From positions 127,420 through 191,419 of the forward strand of contig NZ_KQ954254.1 of the NCBI RefSeq assembly GCF_001519065.1: a DNA stretch of 64,000 bases. The letters run 5' to 3'. This stretch comes from Novosphingobium sp. FSW06-99. GTDB taxonomy: Bacteria; Pseudomonadota; Alphaproteobacteria; Sphingomonadales; Sphingomonadaceae. A model generated the notes under the pieces. It saw only the letters and a program-made list of their open reading frames with translations, was not told where the DNA came from and searched no databases. Positions 28,681-37,404 of the stretch are shown here, piece by piece (position 1 is the first letter of the stretch; each line of letters begins with the position of its first letter). The position numbers and the translations under genes are program-made.

Positions 28681-30114
28681 TCAGGCTTTGAAGCCGCCGC
28701 CAAGCGCGCGGATCAGATCGACCCGCACCGCCAGCACGCGGCCTTCGCAATCGGCCAGCAACTGGCGGTTGCGCAGCAGGGCATCTTCGGCCGACAGCAC
28801 GGCCAGATATTGGGACAGGCCCCCGGCATAGCGCCGCTTGGCCAGATTCCATGCTTCTTCGGACCGGGCCACGGCCTCGCGCGCCGAGGCCAGTTCGATC
28901 GCCAGCGCGCGTTGCCCGGCGGCGGCATCGGCCACTTCGCGCACGGCCTGGACGAGCGTGTCGTCGTATTGCGCCACGGCCTCGTCATAGCTGCCGCGCG
29001 CGGCGCGATAATTGCCGGTCAGCGCGCCGCCCGAAAACAGCGGCAGGTTGATTGCCGCCTGCGACTGCCCCGCTTCGGATCCGGTCGCGGTCAGATTGGC
29101 CAGCCCCAGCGACTGGGCGCCGACGAAGGCCATCAGATTGACATCCGGAAAGAACGCGGCGCGTGCCGCACGCACCCGCGCGGACGCCGCCTGGGCCCGC
29201 GCACGCGCCGCCGCGATGTCGGCGCGGCGGCCGACCAGATCGAGCGCCAGCCGGGGCGGCAGCGCCGTCATGCGGAACTGGCCCGGTGCGGGCGGCGTGA
29301 TCGCCGCGCCCCGATCTGGCCCGGCGCCCAACAGCGCGGCCAGCCGGTTGCGGGTCAGGTCCACTGCCTGTTCGGCGGCAGCCAGATTGGCGCGCGCGAC
29401 GGGCACGTCGGCCTCGGCCTGGCGCTGTTCGGCGCGGGTGTCGAGCCCGTTGATCACGCGGCTGGTCACCAGCGCGGCGGTCTCCTCGCGCACTTTGACC
29501 GACGCGGCGGCAACATCGCGCAACGCCGCCTGGCGGCCCAGTTCGGCATAGGCGCCGGCCACCGAGGTGGCCAAGGCCAGTCGTGCGGCACGCGCCTCGA
29601 TCGCGGCGGCGGTGCGTTCCGAGGTTGCAGCGGCCAGCGTGGCGTGGTTGCGCCCGAACAGATCGAGATCAAACGCCAGATTGCCTTGCGCCGAACCGTT
29701 GCTGTTCCAGCCGTGCGGCACAAATTCGGGTGGAATGCCCTGGTTATAGCTTTCCTTGATCGCGCCTGCCGCGCCCGACAACGATGCAGTGGGCAACAGT
29801 GCGGCATTGGCGCTGCGCGCATAGCCTTCGGCGGTGCGCAGGCGGGCTTGAGCTTCGGCGAGGCCGGGCGATCCCTTGATCGCCTCTTCGATCAGCGCCG
29901 ACAGTTGCGCATCGCCATAGTCGCGCCACCAGCTTTCATCTGGCCAGGCGGCGTCATCCGGGCCGTTCAGGCTGTTTGCTGCAACGCTTTCGGCTGGACG
30001 CAACGCGGGGGTGGCAGCCATCGGCGGCGGCACCGCGCACGCCCCCAGCAACAACGAGGCAAGCAACGGCGACGCGATCTTCGCGGTCCGGCGGCGGGAT
30101 ATGTGGGGGGGCAT
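28681..30114 (-). CDS. NodT-family outer-membrane efflux lipoprotein
   Basis: 477 residues. Signal peptide with lipobox LLGAC, acylation at C26, then two TolC-fold outer-membrane efflux repeats (the first around LIEEAIKGSPGLAEAQARLRTAEGYARS; the second containing ARARAQAASARVRAARAAFFPDVNLMA). It forms the trimeric outer-membrane exit duct. First gene of the minus-strand tripartite operon. Start chosen at MPPHISRRRTAKIASP, a good lipoprotein signal; the promoter is in the short divergent gap to the TetR gene. Confidence 0.92.
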   Translation of the reverse strand: MPPHISRRRTAKIASPLLASLLLGACAVPPPMAATPALRPAESVAANSLNGPDDAAWPDESWWRDYGDAQLSALIEEAIKGSPGLAEAQARLRTAEGYARSANAALLPTASLSGAAGAIKESYNQGIPPEFVPHGWNSNGSAQGNLAFDLDLFGRNHATLAAATSERTAAAIEARAARLALATSVAGAYAELGRQAALRDVAAASVKVREETAALVTSRVINGLDTRAEQRQAEADVPVARANLAAAEQAVDLTRNRLAALLGAGPDRGAAITPPAPGQFRMTALPPRLALDLVGRRADIAAARARAQAASARVRAARAAFFPDVNLMAFVGAQSLGLANLTATGSEAGQSQAAINLPLFSGGALTGNYRAARGSYDEAVAQYDDTLVQAVREVADAAAGQRALAIELASAREAVARSEEAWNLAKRRYAGGLSQYLAVLSAEDALLRNRQLLADCEGRVLAVRVDLIRALGGGFKA

Positions 30115-30135
30115 CTTGGCTCCGCGTAACAGACT

Positions 30136-30212
30136 GTACTGATCGGTCACTAACGGTATTCCCATGCTTGACCCGGCGCTGTCAAGCGCTAAGTGTACAC
30201 AATGGTCACTAA
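30136..30212. promoter_or_regulatory. Pair of 18-bp direct repeats, candidate TetR operators
   Basis: GTACTGATCGGTCACTAA (30136-30153) and GTACACAATGGTCACTAA (30195-30212) match at 14 of 18 positions and lie 59 bases apart between the divergent efflux operon and its TetR-type gene. The second copy overlaps the TetR start codon. The layout fits a repressor that shuts both promoters. Confidence 0.6.
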
Positions 30213-30831
30213 GTGCAGACTTGCCCGATCCAATCCCGAAGAACGGCGCGATCACATCATCGCGGTGGCCGCCGAGGCGTTTGCCGATGAAGGCTATGGC
30301 GCCACCTCGATGTCGACCATCGCCGCGCGGCTGGGCGGGTCAAAAGCCACGCTTTACAAATATTTCCCCTCCAAGGAGCTGTTGTTTGAGGCGGTCATGC
30401 AGCAACGCTGCCAACGCGTGCTGGCGCCCTTGCGCGATATGCGCAGCAGCGACGACGAAGACCTCGAATCGCTGTTGGCGGGATTTGGTGCGCGCTTTCT
30501 GGAAAAGATCTATGAAGCCGGCGCGCTCGACGTGCATCGCTTGATCCAGAGCGAGGGCGGGCGCTTTCCCGAACTCGCCGCGGCCTTTTTCCGTGCCGGT
30601 CCGAACAATGTGCTGGAAGAACTGCACGCGACGCTCGAACGGTTTGCCAACAGCGGGCGGATTGTCTGCGACGATCTGCATCTGACGGCGGGGCAATTTC
30701 TCGGCATGATACGCGGCGATCGGCACTTGCGGTTTACCGCCGGGGTGTTGCCCGCGCCCGACCAGGCCGAAATCGAGCGCCACGCGGCGCATGCGGCGCG
30801 GATTTTCGTGCGCGGGCTCTTGCCTAGATAG
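30202..30831 (+). CDS. TetR/AcrR-family repressor of the efflux operon
   Basis: 209 residues. The N-terminal HTH is typical: RRDHIIAVAAEAFADEGYGATSMSTIAARLGGSKATLYKYFPSKELLFEAV. The C-terminal ligand domain resembles the AcrR/TetR_C_33-like type. Divergent from the NodT-HlyD-MFS operon and with repeated motifs in between, so it very likely represses that operon and itself, with release by a toxic ligand. ATG at 30202 is used; GTG at 30193 is possible. Confidence 0.9.
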   Translation: MVTKCRLARSNPEERRDHIIAVAAEAFADEGYGATSMSTIAARLGGSKATLYKYFPSKELLFEAVMQQRCQRVLAPLRDMRSSDDEDLESLLAGFGARFLEKIYEAGALDVHRLIQSEGGRFPELAAAFFRAGPNNVLEELHATLERFANSGRIVCDDLHLTAGQFLGMIRGDRHLRFTAGVLPAPDQAEIERHAAHAARIFVRGLLPR

Positions 30832-30856
30832 CGCCGGTTTGCCATCGCGCGGCGCG

Positions 30857-31558
30857 ATGAACCGCGATCCGACCACGCTCAACCGGCTCTATGGCCGCTC
30901 AAAGGGCAAGCCCTTGCGTGTTTACCAGCAAGCGCTGGTCGACACCCTGTTGCCGCAGATCGCGGTGCCCGATACCGGGCCGGTGACCGCCGAGCGGCTG
31001 TTCGGACGCGATTGCCCGCTCCATTTCGAAGTGGGCTTTGGCGGCGGCGAACATATGGCGTTTCGTGCCGATCTGTTGCCCGACCATGGCTTTATCGGGG
31101 CCGAACCGTTCCTCAACGGCGTGGCACAGGCGCTGACCCATCTCGATGGTGATGAGGGGGCGGGGGTGCCGATTCGCAATGTGCGGATCCACCATGGCGA
31201 TGCGCTCGAAGTGTTGCGGCGCATTCCCGACGGCACGTTGAGCTTTCTCTATCTGCTGCACCCCGATCCCTGGCCAAAGGCCCGCCATATCAAGCGGCGG
31301 ATGATGAACGACGGACCACTGGCGCTGTTCGCGGCCAAGCTTCGCCCCGGCGGCGAATTCCGTTTCGGCACCGATCACCCGGTCTATCTGCGCCATGCGC
31401 TGATGGTGATGCGCCGGCATGCCGATCGCTTTGAATGGCTGGCACAGCGCCCCGCCGATTTCCAGCAACGGCCCGGCGGCTGGCCCGAAACCCGCTATGC
31501 CGCCAAGGCGCGTGCGCAAGGGCACGAAATCTGGTACTTCCGTTATCGTCGCGTTTGA
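30857..31558 (+). CDS. trmB: tRNA (guanine-N7)-methyltransferase
   Basis: 233 residues. It methylates G46 in the tRNA variable loop. SAM-binding FEVGFGGGEH, motif HHGDALEVL, and the TrmB signature LLHPDPWPKARHIKRRMM are all visible. Start at MNRDPTTLNRLYGRSKGK matches family N-termini. It follows the TetR gene by 25 bases on the same strand but has no functional link to it. Confidence 0.96.
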   Translation: MNRDPTTLNRLYGRSKGKPLRVYQQALVDTLLPQIAVPDTGPVTAERLFGRDCPLHFEVGFGGGEHMAFRADLLPDHGFIGAEPFLNGVAQALTHLDGDEGAGVPIRNVRIHHGDALEVLRRIPDGTLSFLYLLHPDPWPKARHIKRRMMNDGPLALFAAKLRPGGEFRFGTDHPVYLRHALMVMRRHADRFEWLAQRPADFQQRPGGWPETRYAAKARAQGHEIWYFRYRRV

Positions 31559-31707
31559 TCGGACTCTATTCAAGGCGTCGCGCCCGGATTGCGGTCGATT
31601 GATCGAATTGATCTGCGGGTGGACTTTGCTTGCCTTGGCGGTTCTGGTATGGCATTTTCCTGATGCTTGCCCGCCTTGCCGGGGCCGGGCACCGGAAGGA
31701 AATCGCG

Positions 31708-32016
31708 ATGGCTGTTCGGACCTTGTTGGCACTTGCTGCAATTGGCGGCATGATCACGGCCTCGCCGGTGATCGCGGCGCCTGACCAGACCAATCCGGCG
31801 CTGACCGCGGCACCCGATCAGCACGGCAGGTGCGACCCGAAAACGCATCTCGACGATGCGGGGGCACCGTGCAAGGACAAGGTTGGCGAGGAAAAGGGCG
31901 CCGGGCGCGTTTCGTCCGGCGGTGGCACCACCACCTGGGTGTTGGGCGCGTTGGGGGTCGCGGCACTGGCCGGGCTGGTCACCGGGCTTTCCTCGAAGAA
32001 CCCTGCGAGCCCCTGA
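31708..32016 (+). CDS. Small exported protein with C-terminal membrane helix
   Basis: 102 residues. A signal peptide (MAVRTLLALAAIGGMITASPVIAA) is followed by a polar segment with two Cys (RCDPKTHLDDAGAPCKDK) and a C-terminal hydrophobic helix (TWVLGALGVAALAGLVTGL) ending in SSKNPASP. The two Cys could form a periplasmic disulfide. The ATG at 31708 is preceded by GGAAGGA, which decides this start over an upstream in-frame ATG. No family recognised. It converges on the lasso-locus nucleotidyltransferase gene. Confidence 0.65.
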   Translation: MAVRTLLALAAIGGMITASPVIAAPDQTNPALTAAPDQHGRCDPKTHLDDAGAPCKDKVGEEKGAGRVSSGGGTTTWVLGALGVAALAGLVTGLSSKNPASP

Positions 32017-32117
32017 TCGGGCATCGTGCAAAGATGTGGGCACCGGTTTTTGCAACAAACGATGCGAAGACAAAGGCCCTCAAAATCCGCTGCGCTGCCA
32101 ATTGACTGTATTGGGCT

Positions 32118-33278
32118 CTAGGGCCCTGCCAGCCAGCGCGAAACGCTCAGACTGTCGGTCAGATGGCGCCACGACGACGCGTGGCGATAGGTCGCAGCGA
32201 TTCGGCCGATCACGGCCCACCGCGACGCCGCACGTGCGGGACCGTCCGGCAGCGATCGCCTGAACCCTCGTCCCAGCATGGCCATGAACCGCGCAAGCCG
32301 GTTGCCCCGCGCCGAGCTTGCGATCTGTCCGGCCCAGCCCAGTTCGCTGATCCGGTCCAGATCGATCAGCATCATCGTTTCTGCCTGACGCAAGACCCGC
32401 GCCGACGGTGGAGATTCGGGGGCGTGCGGCCAGACGATCGCGCCACCAAGCCCGCGCCGTGCCGCGAGATGCAGCGCCAGACGGCAGGCCCTGCGCGCAT
32501 CGAGCGCGTCCGCCTCGGTCCAGAACAAGTCCCAGTCGATTGCCGTGCGGGTGGTCAGGCAGGCGATATCGACCAACAGCAAAGGGCCATTGTTGAACCG
32601 GTGATCGAGCACGCCATGGAGCACGATATGGAGCAGCGTATCGGTCGGACTGGTCGGTGCGACAGGGCTCGTGGTCAGCGCGCGCGACCGTGCCATCGCC
32701 GCCCGCCGCCAGCGTGCCTCTGCCTGGGCGCGCCCGGTTTGCGGCGTGTCGATCAGCCGGCCGTGCAGTTCGACGTGGACACCGGCGGGCGAGGTCAGCA
32801 AGGGCAAGTGTTTCGCTTCACGATCAAAGTCGGCCTGGACTCCGGTATAACCGGCTGCCAGCAGCAGGCGATGCGCCGGGCCAAGGTCGTCTTCGGCGAG
32901 CAGCAGATCGAGGTCGCGCAACGGGCGCAGCGCCGGATCGATCGTCCCGGTCCCGACAATCGCGCCGCCCTTGAGCAGGGTTGCGTGAAGGCCTGCCTGC
33001 GCAAACAGGCCGCCAATGCGCTGCAGCTCGGCACGCTGCGCCAGCGCGCGTAACGCCGATCGGCGGTGCACTGCCTGCCATTTGCGCGTGATGTCTGCGG
33101 GCGCCGACCAGTCTTCGCATTGTTTTGCGCGGGCATGCAGCAGCGGGCGCAGCCGGTGCTGGCGGGCGCAGTGGTCGATCACGTGCCATGTCGATGGCGA
33201 CAGGGCTGCCACGTCTGGTCCCACCCCATCGGGCAGGGGCCACAGCAGATCGAGCAGGGCAAGCCGATCGTCGCTCAT
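32118..33278 (-). CDS. Lasso-peptide-associated nucleotidyltransferase
   Basis: 386 residues. The core motif is LLKGGAIVGTG (K103-G-G) followed by LRPLRDLDLLL with D122 and D124, the Pol-beta-like nucleotidyltransferase pattern of the PF14907 type; VHVELHGRL follows. In some lasso clusters a protein of this family (as in pseudomycoidin) works with the kinase to elaborate the phosphorylated serine, reportedly by adding sugar; the same role is inferred here. Its start overlaps the ABC transporter stop as ATGA, and it is last in the five-gene minus-strand block. Confidence 0.8.
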   Translation of the reverse strand: MSDDRLALLDLLWPLPDGVGPDVAALSPSTWHVIDHCARQHRLRPLLHARAKQCEDWSAPADITRKWQAVHRRSALRALAQRAELQRIGGLFAQAGLHATLLKGGAIVGTGTIDPALRPLRDLDLLLAEDDLGPAHRLLLAAGYTGVQADFDREAKHLPLLTSPAGVHVELHGRLIDTPQTGRAQAEARWRRAAMARSRALTTSPVAPTSPTDTLLHIVLHGVLDHRFNNGPLLLVDIACLTTRTAIDWDLFWTEADALDARRACRLALHLAARRGLGGAIVWPHAPESPPSARVLRQAETMMLIDLDRISELGWAGQIASSARGNRLARFMAMLGRGFRRSLPDGPARAASRWAVIGRIAATYRHASSWRHLTDSLSVSRWLAGP

Positions 33279-35041
33279 GCCCGATGCTCTGTCATGTGCC
33301 CGTCAGAAAGGCGATAGGCCGCGTCCACGGGCAGGTCGACAGGCAGGCGGTGCGTGATCAGGATGAGCGTGGTGCGGCTGCGCAGGCGTACCAGCGTTTG
33401 CAACATCCGCTGTTCGACGACTCGATCCAGCGCGTTGGTGGCCTCGTCCAGGACCAGCAGGCGGGGGCGGCGCAGCAGCGCGCGCGCAAGGCACAGGCGC
33501 TGGCGCTCGCCGCCCGACAGCCGCGATCCGCGATCACCGGCGCGGGTTTCCAACCCGTCGGGCAGCGCGCGGACAAACGCGGCGGCCTCTGCCTGATCCA
33601 GCGCGTCCCACAACGCGGCCTCGTCCGCCTGTGGTGCGGCCCACAACAGATTCTCGCGCAAGGAGCGGTCGAACAGGAATGGGTCCTGCGGAACATAGCC
33701 GATCTGTCGGCGCCATCGGGCGCGGGCGTCGGCATCCGCGATCGGCACGCCGTCGACCGTGATCATGCCCTGATCGGGCGCAATCAGCCCGATCAGGATA
33801 TCGCCCAGCGTGGTCTTGCCGCCGCCAGACGGGCCCAGCAGCGCGATCATCTCGCCGCTGCCGATGGTCAGATCGATCCCGCGCAGCACGTCGGCTTGGT
33901 GCGGCCCGTGGCGATAGCGCACCGCGCTCAGTTGCAGCGCGGCGGGCAGGTTGGAGGGCGATGGTACAGCGCCAGGGGCGTCCGGCACGGGTTGCACCTC
34001 GATCAGGAGCTGGCGCAGCGCGATCAACTCCGCCACGGCGGGCAGCATCTGGACGAGGCTCTGCGCGCCTTGCGCCAGATTGACTGCCGGGCCAGGCAGG
34101 CGCGCCAGCAGCACCAGCAGCGCCGACAGCACCGCTGGTGCCATGTGCAGCCAGCCGATTCCCGCCAGCAGCAACAGCGCGGCGGCCAGTGCGGTGATCG
34201 CCTGATAGGCCTGCGCGTTGCGCATCTGCATGTCGGCATAGGCCAGCCCACTGTGGCGGATCTCGGCGCTCAGCGCGATGAATTCCTCGGCGTAGCGGTC
34301 CTGCGCCTCGTGCGCCTTGGCCAGTTTCAGGCCGGCCATGAATTCGGCAAAGGCGTTGTGGCGGCGTCCGCCCCGGATCGTCATGACCGCACCCTGCCGC
34401 CACGCCGCGTGCAGCAACCGTCGTGCGAACGGCAGCGCGAGAGCCATCAGTGCCAGCACCGCAAGTGTCAGGGCAGGGGCAAGCGACAGCGCAAAGGCCC
34501 CCAGTACGATCAACTGGACCAGCGCCATGCCGCCACGCAGCAGCCGGTCGCCCCCCTGGGCCAGCCGCCCCACATCGCTGGTTATGGCAAATTCCACTTT
34601 GCCGCGATCGAGCGCGCGCAACCGCGTCCAGCTCGCCCCCGCCAGCACGGTGACGAGGTCGCCGCGCCACCGGTCGACAAGATCGGTGCTGAAAGCGATC
34701 AGCCCGCGATCGCGCCGCCACAGGATCACTGCGCGCAGCACGACCAGGCCCGCGAATGCCAGCACCAGCACCGACAGGGCCGAACCCGGGCCGACTGCAG
34801 CCACCAAATGGCGGGTCAGCGCGCCCAGGCGACCTGCGGGCACGCCATTGCCGAACACCAGCAGCAACAGCGGCACGAGCAGGACAATACCCACCCCCTC
34901 GACCGTCGCGCCGCACAACACCAGTGCGATCAGGCCCGCAATCCGCCGCGCGCCCATCGCGGCCATCGACGTGCAATAGGCTCGCGCCGGTTCGCGCAGG
35001 GCGCGCCATGATGCCGTGTCGGCGCCGGGCGTTGCCGCCAT
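33275..35041 (-). CDS. ABC exporter (lasso-peptide D protein candidate)
   Basis: 588 residues, fused transmembrane and ATPase domains. About six membrane helices come first, then Walker A GPSGGGKTT, Q-loop YVPQDPFLF, signature LSGGERQRL, Walker B LLVLDEATNALD and H-loop ITHRLP. In lasso clusters the D protein exports the mature peptide and confers immunity. There is no C39 peptidase domain. ATG at 35041 chosen, 7 bases after the B2 stop; a GTG one codon upstream is possible. Confidence 0.88.
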   Translation of the reverse strand: MAATPGADTASWRALREPARAYCTSMAAMGARRIAGLIALVLCGATVEGVGIVLLVPLLLLVFGNGVPAGRLGALTRHLVAAVGPGSALSVLVLAFAGLVVLRAVILWRRDRGLIAFSTDLVDRWRGDLVTVLAGASWTRLRALDRGKVEFAITSDVGRLAQGGDRLLRGGMALVQLIVLGAFALSLAPALTLAVLALMALALPFARRLLHAAWRQGAVMTIRGGRRHNAFAEFMAGLKLAKAHEAQDRYAEEFIALSAEIRHSGLAYADMQMRNAQAYQAITALAAALLLLAGIGWLHMAPAVLSALLVLLARLPGPAVNLAQGAQSLVQMLPAVAELIALRQLLIEVQPVPDAPGAVPSPSNLPAALQLSAVRYRHGPHQADVLRGIDLTIGSGEMIALLGPSGGGKTTLGDILIGLIAPDQGMITVDGVPIADADARARWRRQIGYVPQDPFLFDRSLRENLLWAAPQADEAALWDALDQAEAAAFVRALPDGLETRAGDRGSRLSGGERQRLCLARALLRRPRLLVLDEATNALDRVVEQRMLQTLVRLRSRTTLILITHRLPVDLPVDAAYRLSDGHMTEHRA

Positions 35042-35048
35042 CACCCGA

Positions 35049-35546
35049 TCAGCCCTGTGCGATCATCAGGAAACAGGCGATTGGCGTGAAATCGTTGCAG
35101 CCCTCGCCCCCGGTAATCGCCACCGGCCCGGCGCAGAGCCACGCATGTGCCGCGATCGGCGCTGCCGTGACGCCCAGATGCACGGCACAGGAAACGCCGA
35201 GGCGGCGGCACAACACCGCACCGACCAGGGCCTGCGGCAGACAGTCTGCGCGAAAGGGCGACAGGGCTGCAGCCCGGCTGATCGCGCGCCTGATCAGGCG
35301 CGCCCGATAGATCTGTCGGCGGGTGACCAGCGGGCTGCACGCGACCGGGCCAAGCGGTGTGCCGAGCCGGGCCAGCAGATGGCGGATCGGGATCACGCGC
35401 ACCAGCATGGCCGCCAGCACCAGCAGCAGCAGCGCCGTGACAAAGATCGCGCCCTCGACCAGCGAACCGCGCATCGCCGGCGCGCGACGGCTCGTGGTCG
35501 GCGCGGGCACGCCCGGATGGCGGTTGATCGGGTCTGCAACGGGCAT
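35049..35546 (-). CDS. Lasso peptide biosynthesis B2 protein (leader peptidase)
   Basis: 165 residues, transglutaminase-like cysteine protease fold. Catalytic Cys is C102 in FRADCLPQALVG and His is H134 in IAAHAWLC; the third residue is not clear. B2 cleaves the leader from the precursor after B1 delivers it. The N-terminus has an extra hydrophobic segment (about 31-50) that could tether it to the membrane next to the exporter. It lies 7 bases upstream of the ABC gene and 54 bases after the sulfotransferase gene. It is the only B2 in the locus; B1 is 9.4 kb away. Confidence 0.88.
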   Translation of the reverse strand: MPVADPINRHPGVPAPTTSRRAPAMRGSLVEGAIFVTALLLLVLAAMLVRVIPIRHLLARLGTPLGPVACSPLVTRRQIYRARLIRRAISRAAALSPFRADCLPQALVGAVLCRRLGVSCAVHLGVTAAPIAAHAWLCAGPVAITGGEGCNDFTPIACFLMIAQG

Positions 35547-35600
35547 ATGTCTGTCTAGCCTGTCATCATGACCAGCCCAAGTGGCATTGCGGCTGGGTAG

Positions 35601-36260
35601 TCATGACCCCGACGCGGCATCGCGCAGGCGATAGTGCGCCAGCAACGTGGGGCACAGTGTGGCGAGGCGTGCGTCGATCACCGGGTCGGGCTGGGCCTTG
35701 CGGAACGCCGAAGACACGCAAGGGCCCTGCACATTGCCGAACACGATGTCCATCCTGCCCCAGAGGTCGGGCAGATGGTGCCACAGGTCGCCCAGAATGG
35801 CGTCATGTCGGCGATCAAAGCGCAAATGTTCGGCGCTCACCGGCCAGCCCAGCGCGGTCACGGTATCGAGCACCGCCCGATCGCCCACCACGAAATCTTC
35901 ATAGGCGATCACCGCGTCGAACCGGTGCCGGTCGGCATAGACTTGTTCCAGCACGGCAAACTTTTCGTCGATCAGGCCCGAATGGTTGCGATAGGGCTTG
36001 GTGGACAAACTGCGGTAATTGGCGCGCGGGTCGCGCACCAACAGGATTGTGCGGTCGGGACGAAACCGTTCGACATGGACATCGATGGGATAGGCTGTGG
36101 TGATTACGGCTTTGACCACCATGTCCAGCGGAGGATCGACGCGCGGCGCGGCAAAATTGTTGGGAATGTCGACCAGCGCGAGCACATCGGGACGCTGCGC
36201 GAGAAACAGCGTGAATGCGGTCGCCCCGCTCGACTGCATGCCATGGACGAGCAGTTTCAT
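35601..36260 (-). CDS. Sulfotransferase-like protein
   Basis: 219 residues from the ATG that overlaps the upstream stop as ATGA. The N-terminus MKLLVHGMQSSGATAFTLFL has an SSGxT loop equivalent to the PAPS 5'-phosphosulfate loop, and TILLVRDPRANYRSL matches the 3'-phosphate site of sulfotransferases. It is smaller and more diverged than the sulfotransferase at 43169, so a changed acceptor or nucleotide is possible. Its place in the lasso block suggests a tailoring role; this is inference. Confidence 0.65.
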   Translation of the reverse strand: MKLLVHGMQSSGATAFTLFLAQRPDVLALVDIPNNFAAPRVDPPLDMVVKAVITTAYPIDVHVERFRPDRTILLVRDPRANYRSLSTKPYRNHSGLIDEKFAVLEQVYADRHRFDAVIAYEDFVVGDRAVLDTVTALGWPVSAEHLRFDRRHDAILGDLWHHLPDLWGRMDIVFGNVQGPCVSSAFRKAQPDPVIDARLATLCPTLLAHYRLRDAASGS

Positions 36261-37027
36261 GCGGCCGCCGCCAGCCACGGTCTGTCCAGTTCCGCTGTGA
36301 CGAAGACATAGCGGCGTGTGTGCGCGGTGGGATGGCGCATGCTGACCCCGTGGAGGGCGTTGATCGACTGGGGAAACAGCACGAGCTGATTGGCGCGGTA
36401 GGGTATTGTCAGCACCGCTTCGACTGCATGGTCGGGCTGTTCGAATGCGGTGATGTCGGTAGGCGCATCGCGCCAGCGGAACAGTTGCAGATCGCCGCCG
36501 CGCGATGTGTCATCATTCGCGCGCATATAGAACAGGCCCGTGAACAGGCGCTCGGGGATATCGAGATGGCACCCGCGCGACACCGATGCGGGGCCGGTGA
36601 CCGGGGTGTTGATCTCGAACCGTGCGTCCTGCACGATCATGCCGGTGCTGGGCCGGTCGCGCAGGATCAACCCCATCGGGTGCCCCAGCAACGATCCCCC
36701 GCAGCGCTCGATCAGCGCGGCGGGCCAGTGATCGGCGAACAAGGCGACGACTTGCGCAAAGAACGCCGAGGATGCGTGATAGGCCAGAAAATTGCGCCAG
36801 ACCGGCGCCATGTCGGGCATGTTGCCGGCGGGCCAGGCCGACAATTGAAAACGGTGGTTGCTGGCCGGGGCACGGTCACCTGCCCAGCCGATCCGGTCAA
36901 AGCCGGGATAGTGCGCCGCCAGTTGCGCGTAGAGATCGGCGGGGAGCGCATCGGGGATGCAAACGTGCGGGAACGGTTCGGTGACGATATCCGCGCTCGA
37001 CACCCGCGACAGCAGCGAGGCGATCAT
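36257..37027 (-). CDS. 2OG-Fe(II) oxygenase-like protein
   Basis: 256 residues. Iron-binding triad candidates H154-x-D156 in RGCHLDIPERLFTGLFYM and H226 in NALHGVSM, with R239 (HTRRYVFV) placed to bind 2-oxoglutarate. This fits the cupin-type prolyl/aspartyl hydroxylase fold. Aspartate or proline hydroxylation of a peptide is plausible in a RiPP locus, but families with these motifs also occur in EPS loci. First gene of the minus-strand block; it overlaps the next gene by four bases. Confidence 0.75.
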   Translation of the reverse strand: MIASLLSRVSSADIVTEPFPHVCIPDALPADLYAQLAAHYPGFDRIGWAGDRAPASNHRFQLSAWPAGNMPDMAPVWRNFLAYHASSAFFAQVVALFADHWPAALIERCGGSLLGHPMGLILRDRPSTGMIVQDARFEINTPVTGPASVSRGCHLDIPERLFTGLFYMRANDDTSRGGDLQLFRWRDAPTDITAFEQPDHAVEAVLTIPYRANQLVLFPQSINALHGVSMRHPTAHTRRYVFVTAELDRPWLAAAA

Positions 37028-37104
37028 GCCCGTGCCAAATCCGCTGGCGCAGGCGACGCGGTTGTGCCAAAGTTGATGCGGTTGAATATCGGACGAAGGA
37101 CGCC

Positions 37105-37404
37105 ATGAAAACTATCAGCCATGAAGATTTCTCCGACAAATTGCAGTCGAGCTTCGACCTGATCGACGAACAGGGTCAGTCGCTGTCGGTGGTTCTTGAA
37201 AAGATCGAGCGCTTTCCTGCACAGCGCGTAACCGAAGGTTTTCGCGAACCTTTCGGACTGATCTTCGTTGGCACGCATGGCGTCTTGTGTCCCCAGGGCA
37301 ATTACCTCCTGCGCCACGTATCTGGCTGGGACACGCCGATGTTTATCGTGCCTGTCGCTGAGCGACCCGACGGCGCCTATGTCTATCAGGCGATCTATAA
37401 CTGA
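37105..37404 (+). CDS. Small protein of the type found beside tail-collar genes
   Basis: 99 residues (MKTISHEDFSDKLQSSFDLIDEQGQSLSVVLEKIERFP...). A compact alpha/beta protein with the conserved-looking FREPFGLIFVGTHGVLCPQGNYLLRH; it resembles DUF6916-type proteins, which sit beside phage tail-collar genes, though I cannot confirm this. The start follows GAAGGA. It is divergent from the 2OG oxygenase gene and its end overlaps that of the GNAT gene by 10 bases. No catalytic motif seen. Confidence 0.6.
   Translation: MKTISHEDFSDKLQSSFDLIDEQGQSLSVVLEKIERFPAQRVTEGFREPFGLIFVGTHGVLCPQGNYLLRHVSGWDTPMFIVPVAERPDGAYVYQAIYN

Noticed and set aside
33125..35011. 628-codon open frame antisense to the ABC exporter
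   Set aside because: Gln/Arg/His-rich shadow of the exporter gene.
37028..37104. Second RiPP precursor upstream of the oxygenase-B2 block
   Set aside because: The 77-base gap holds no frame with a leader-like motif.
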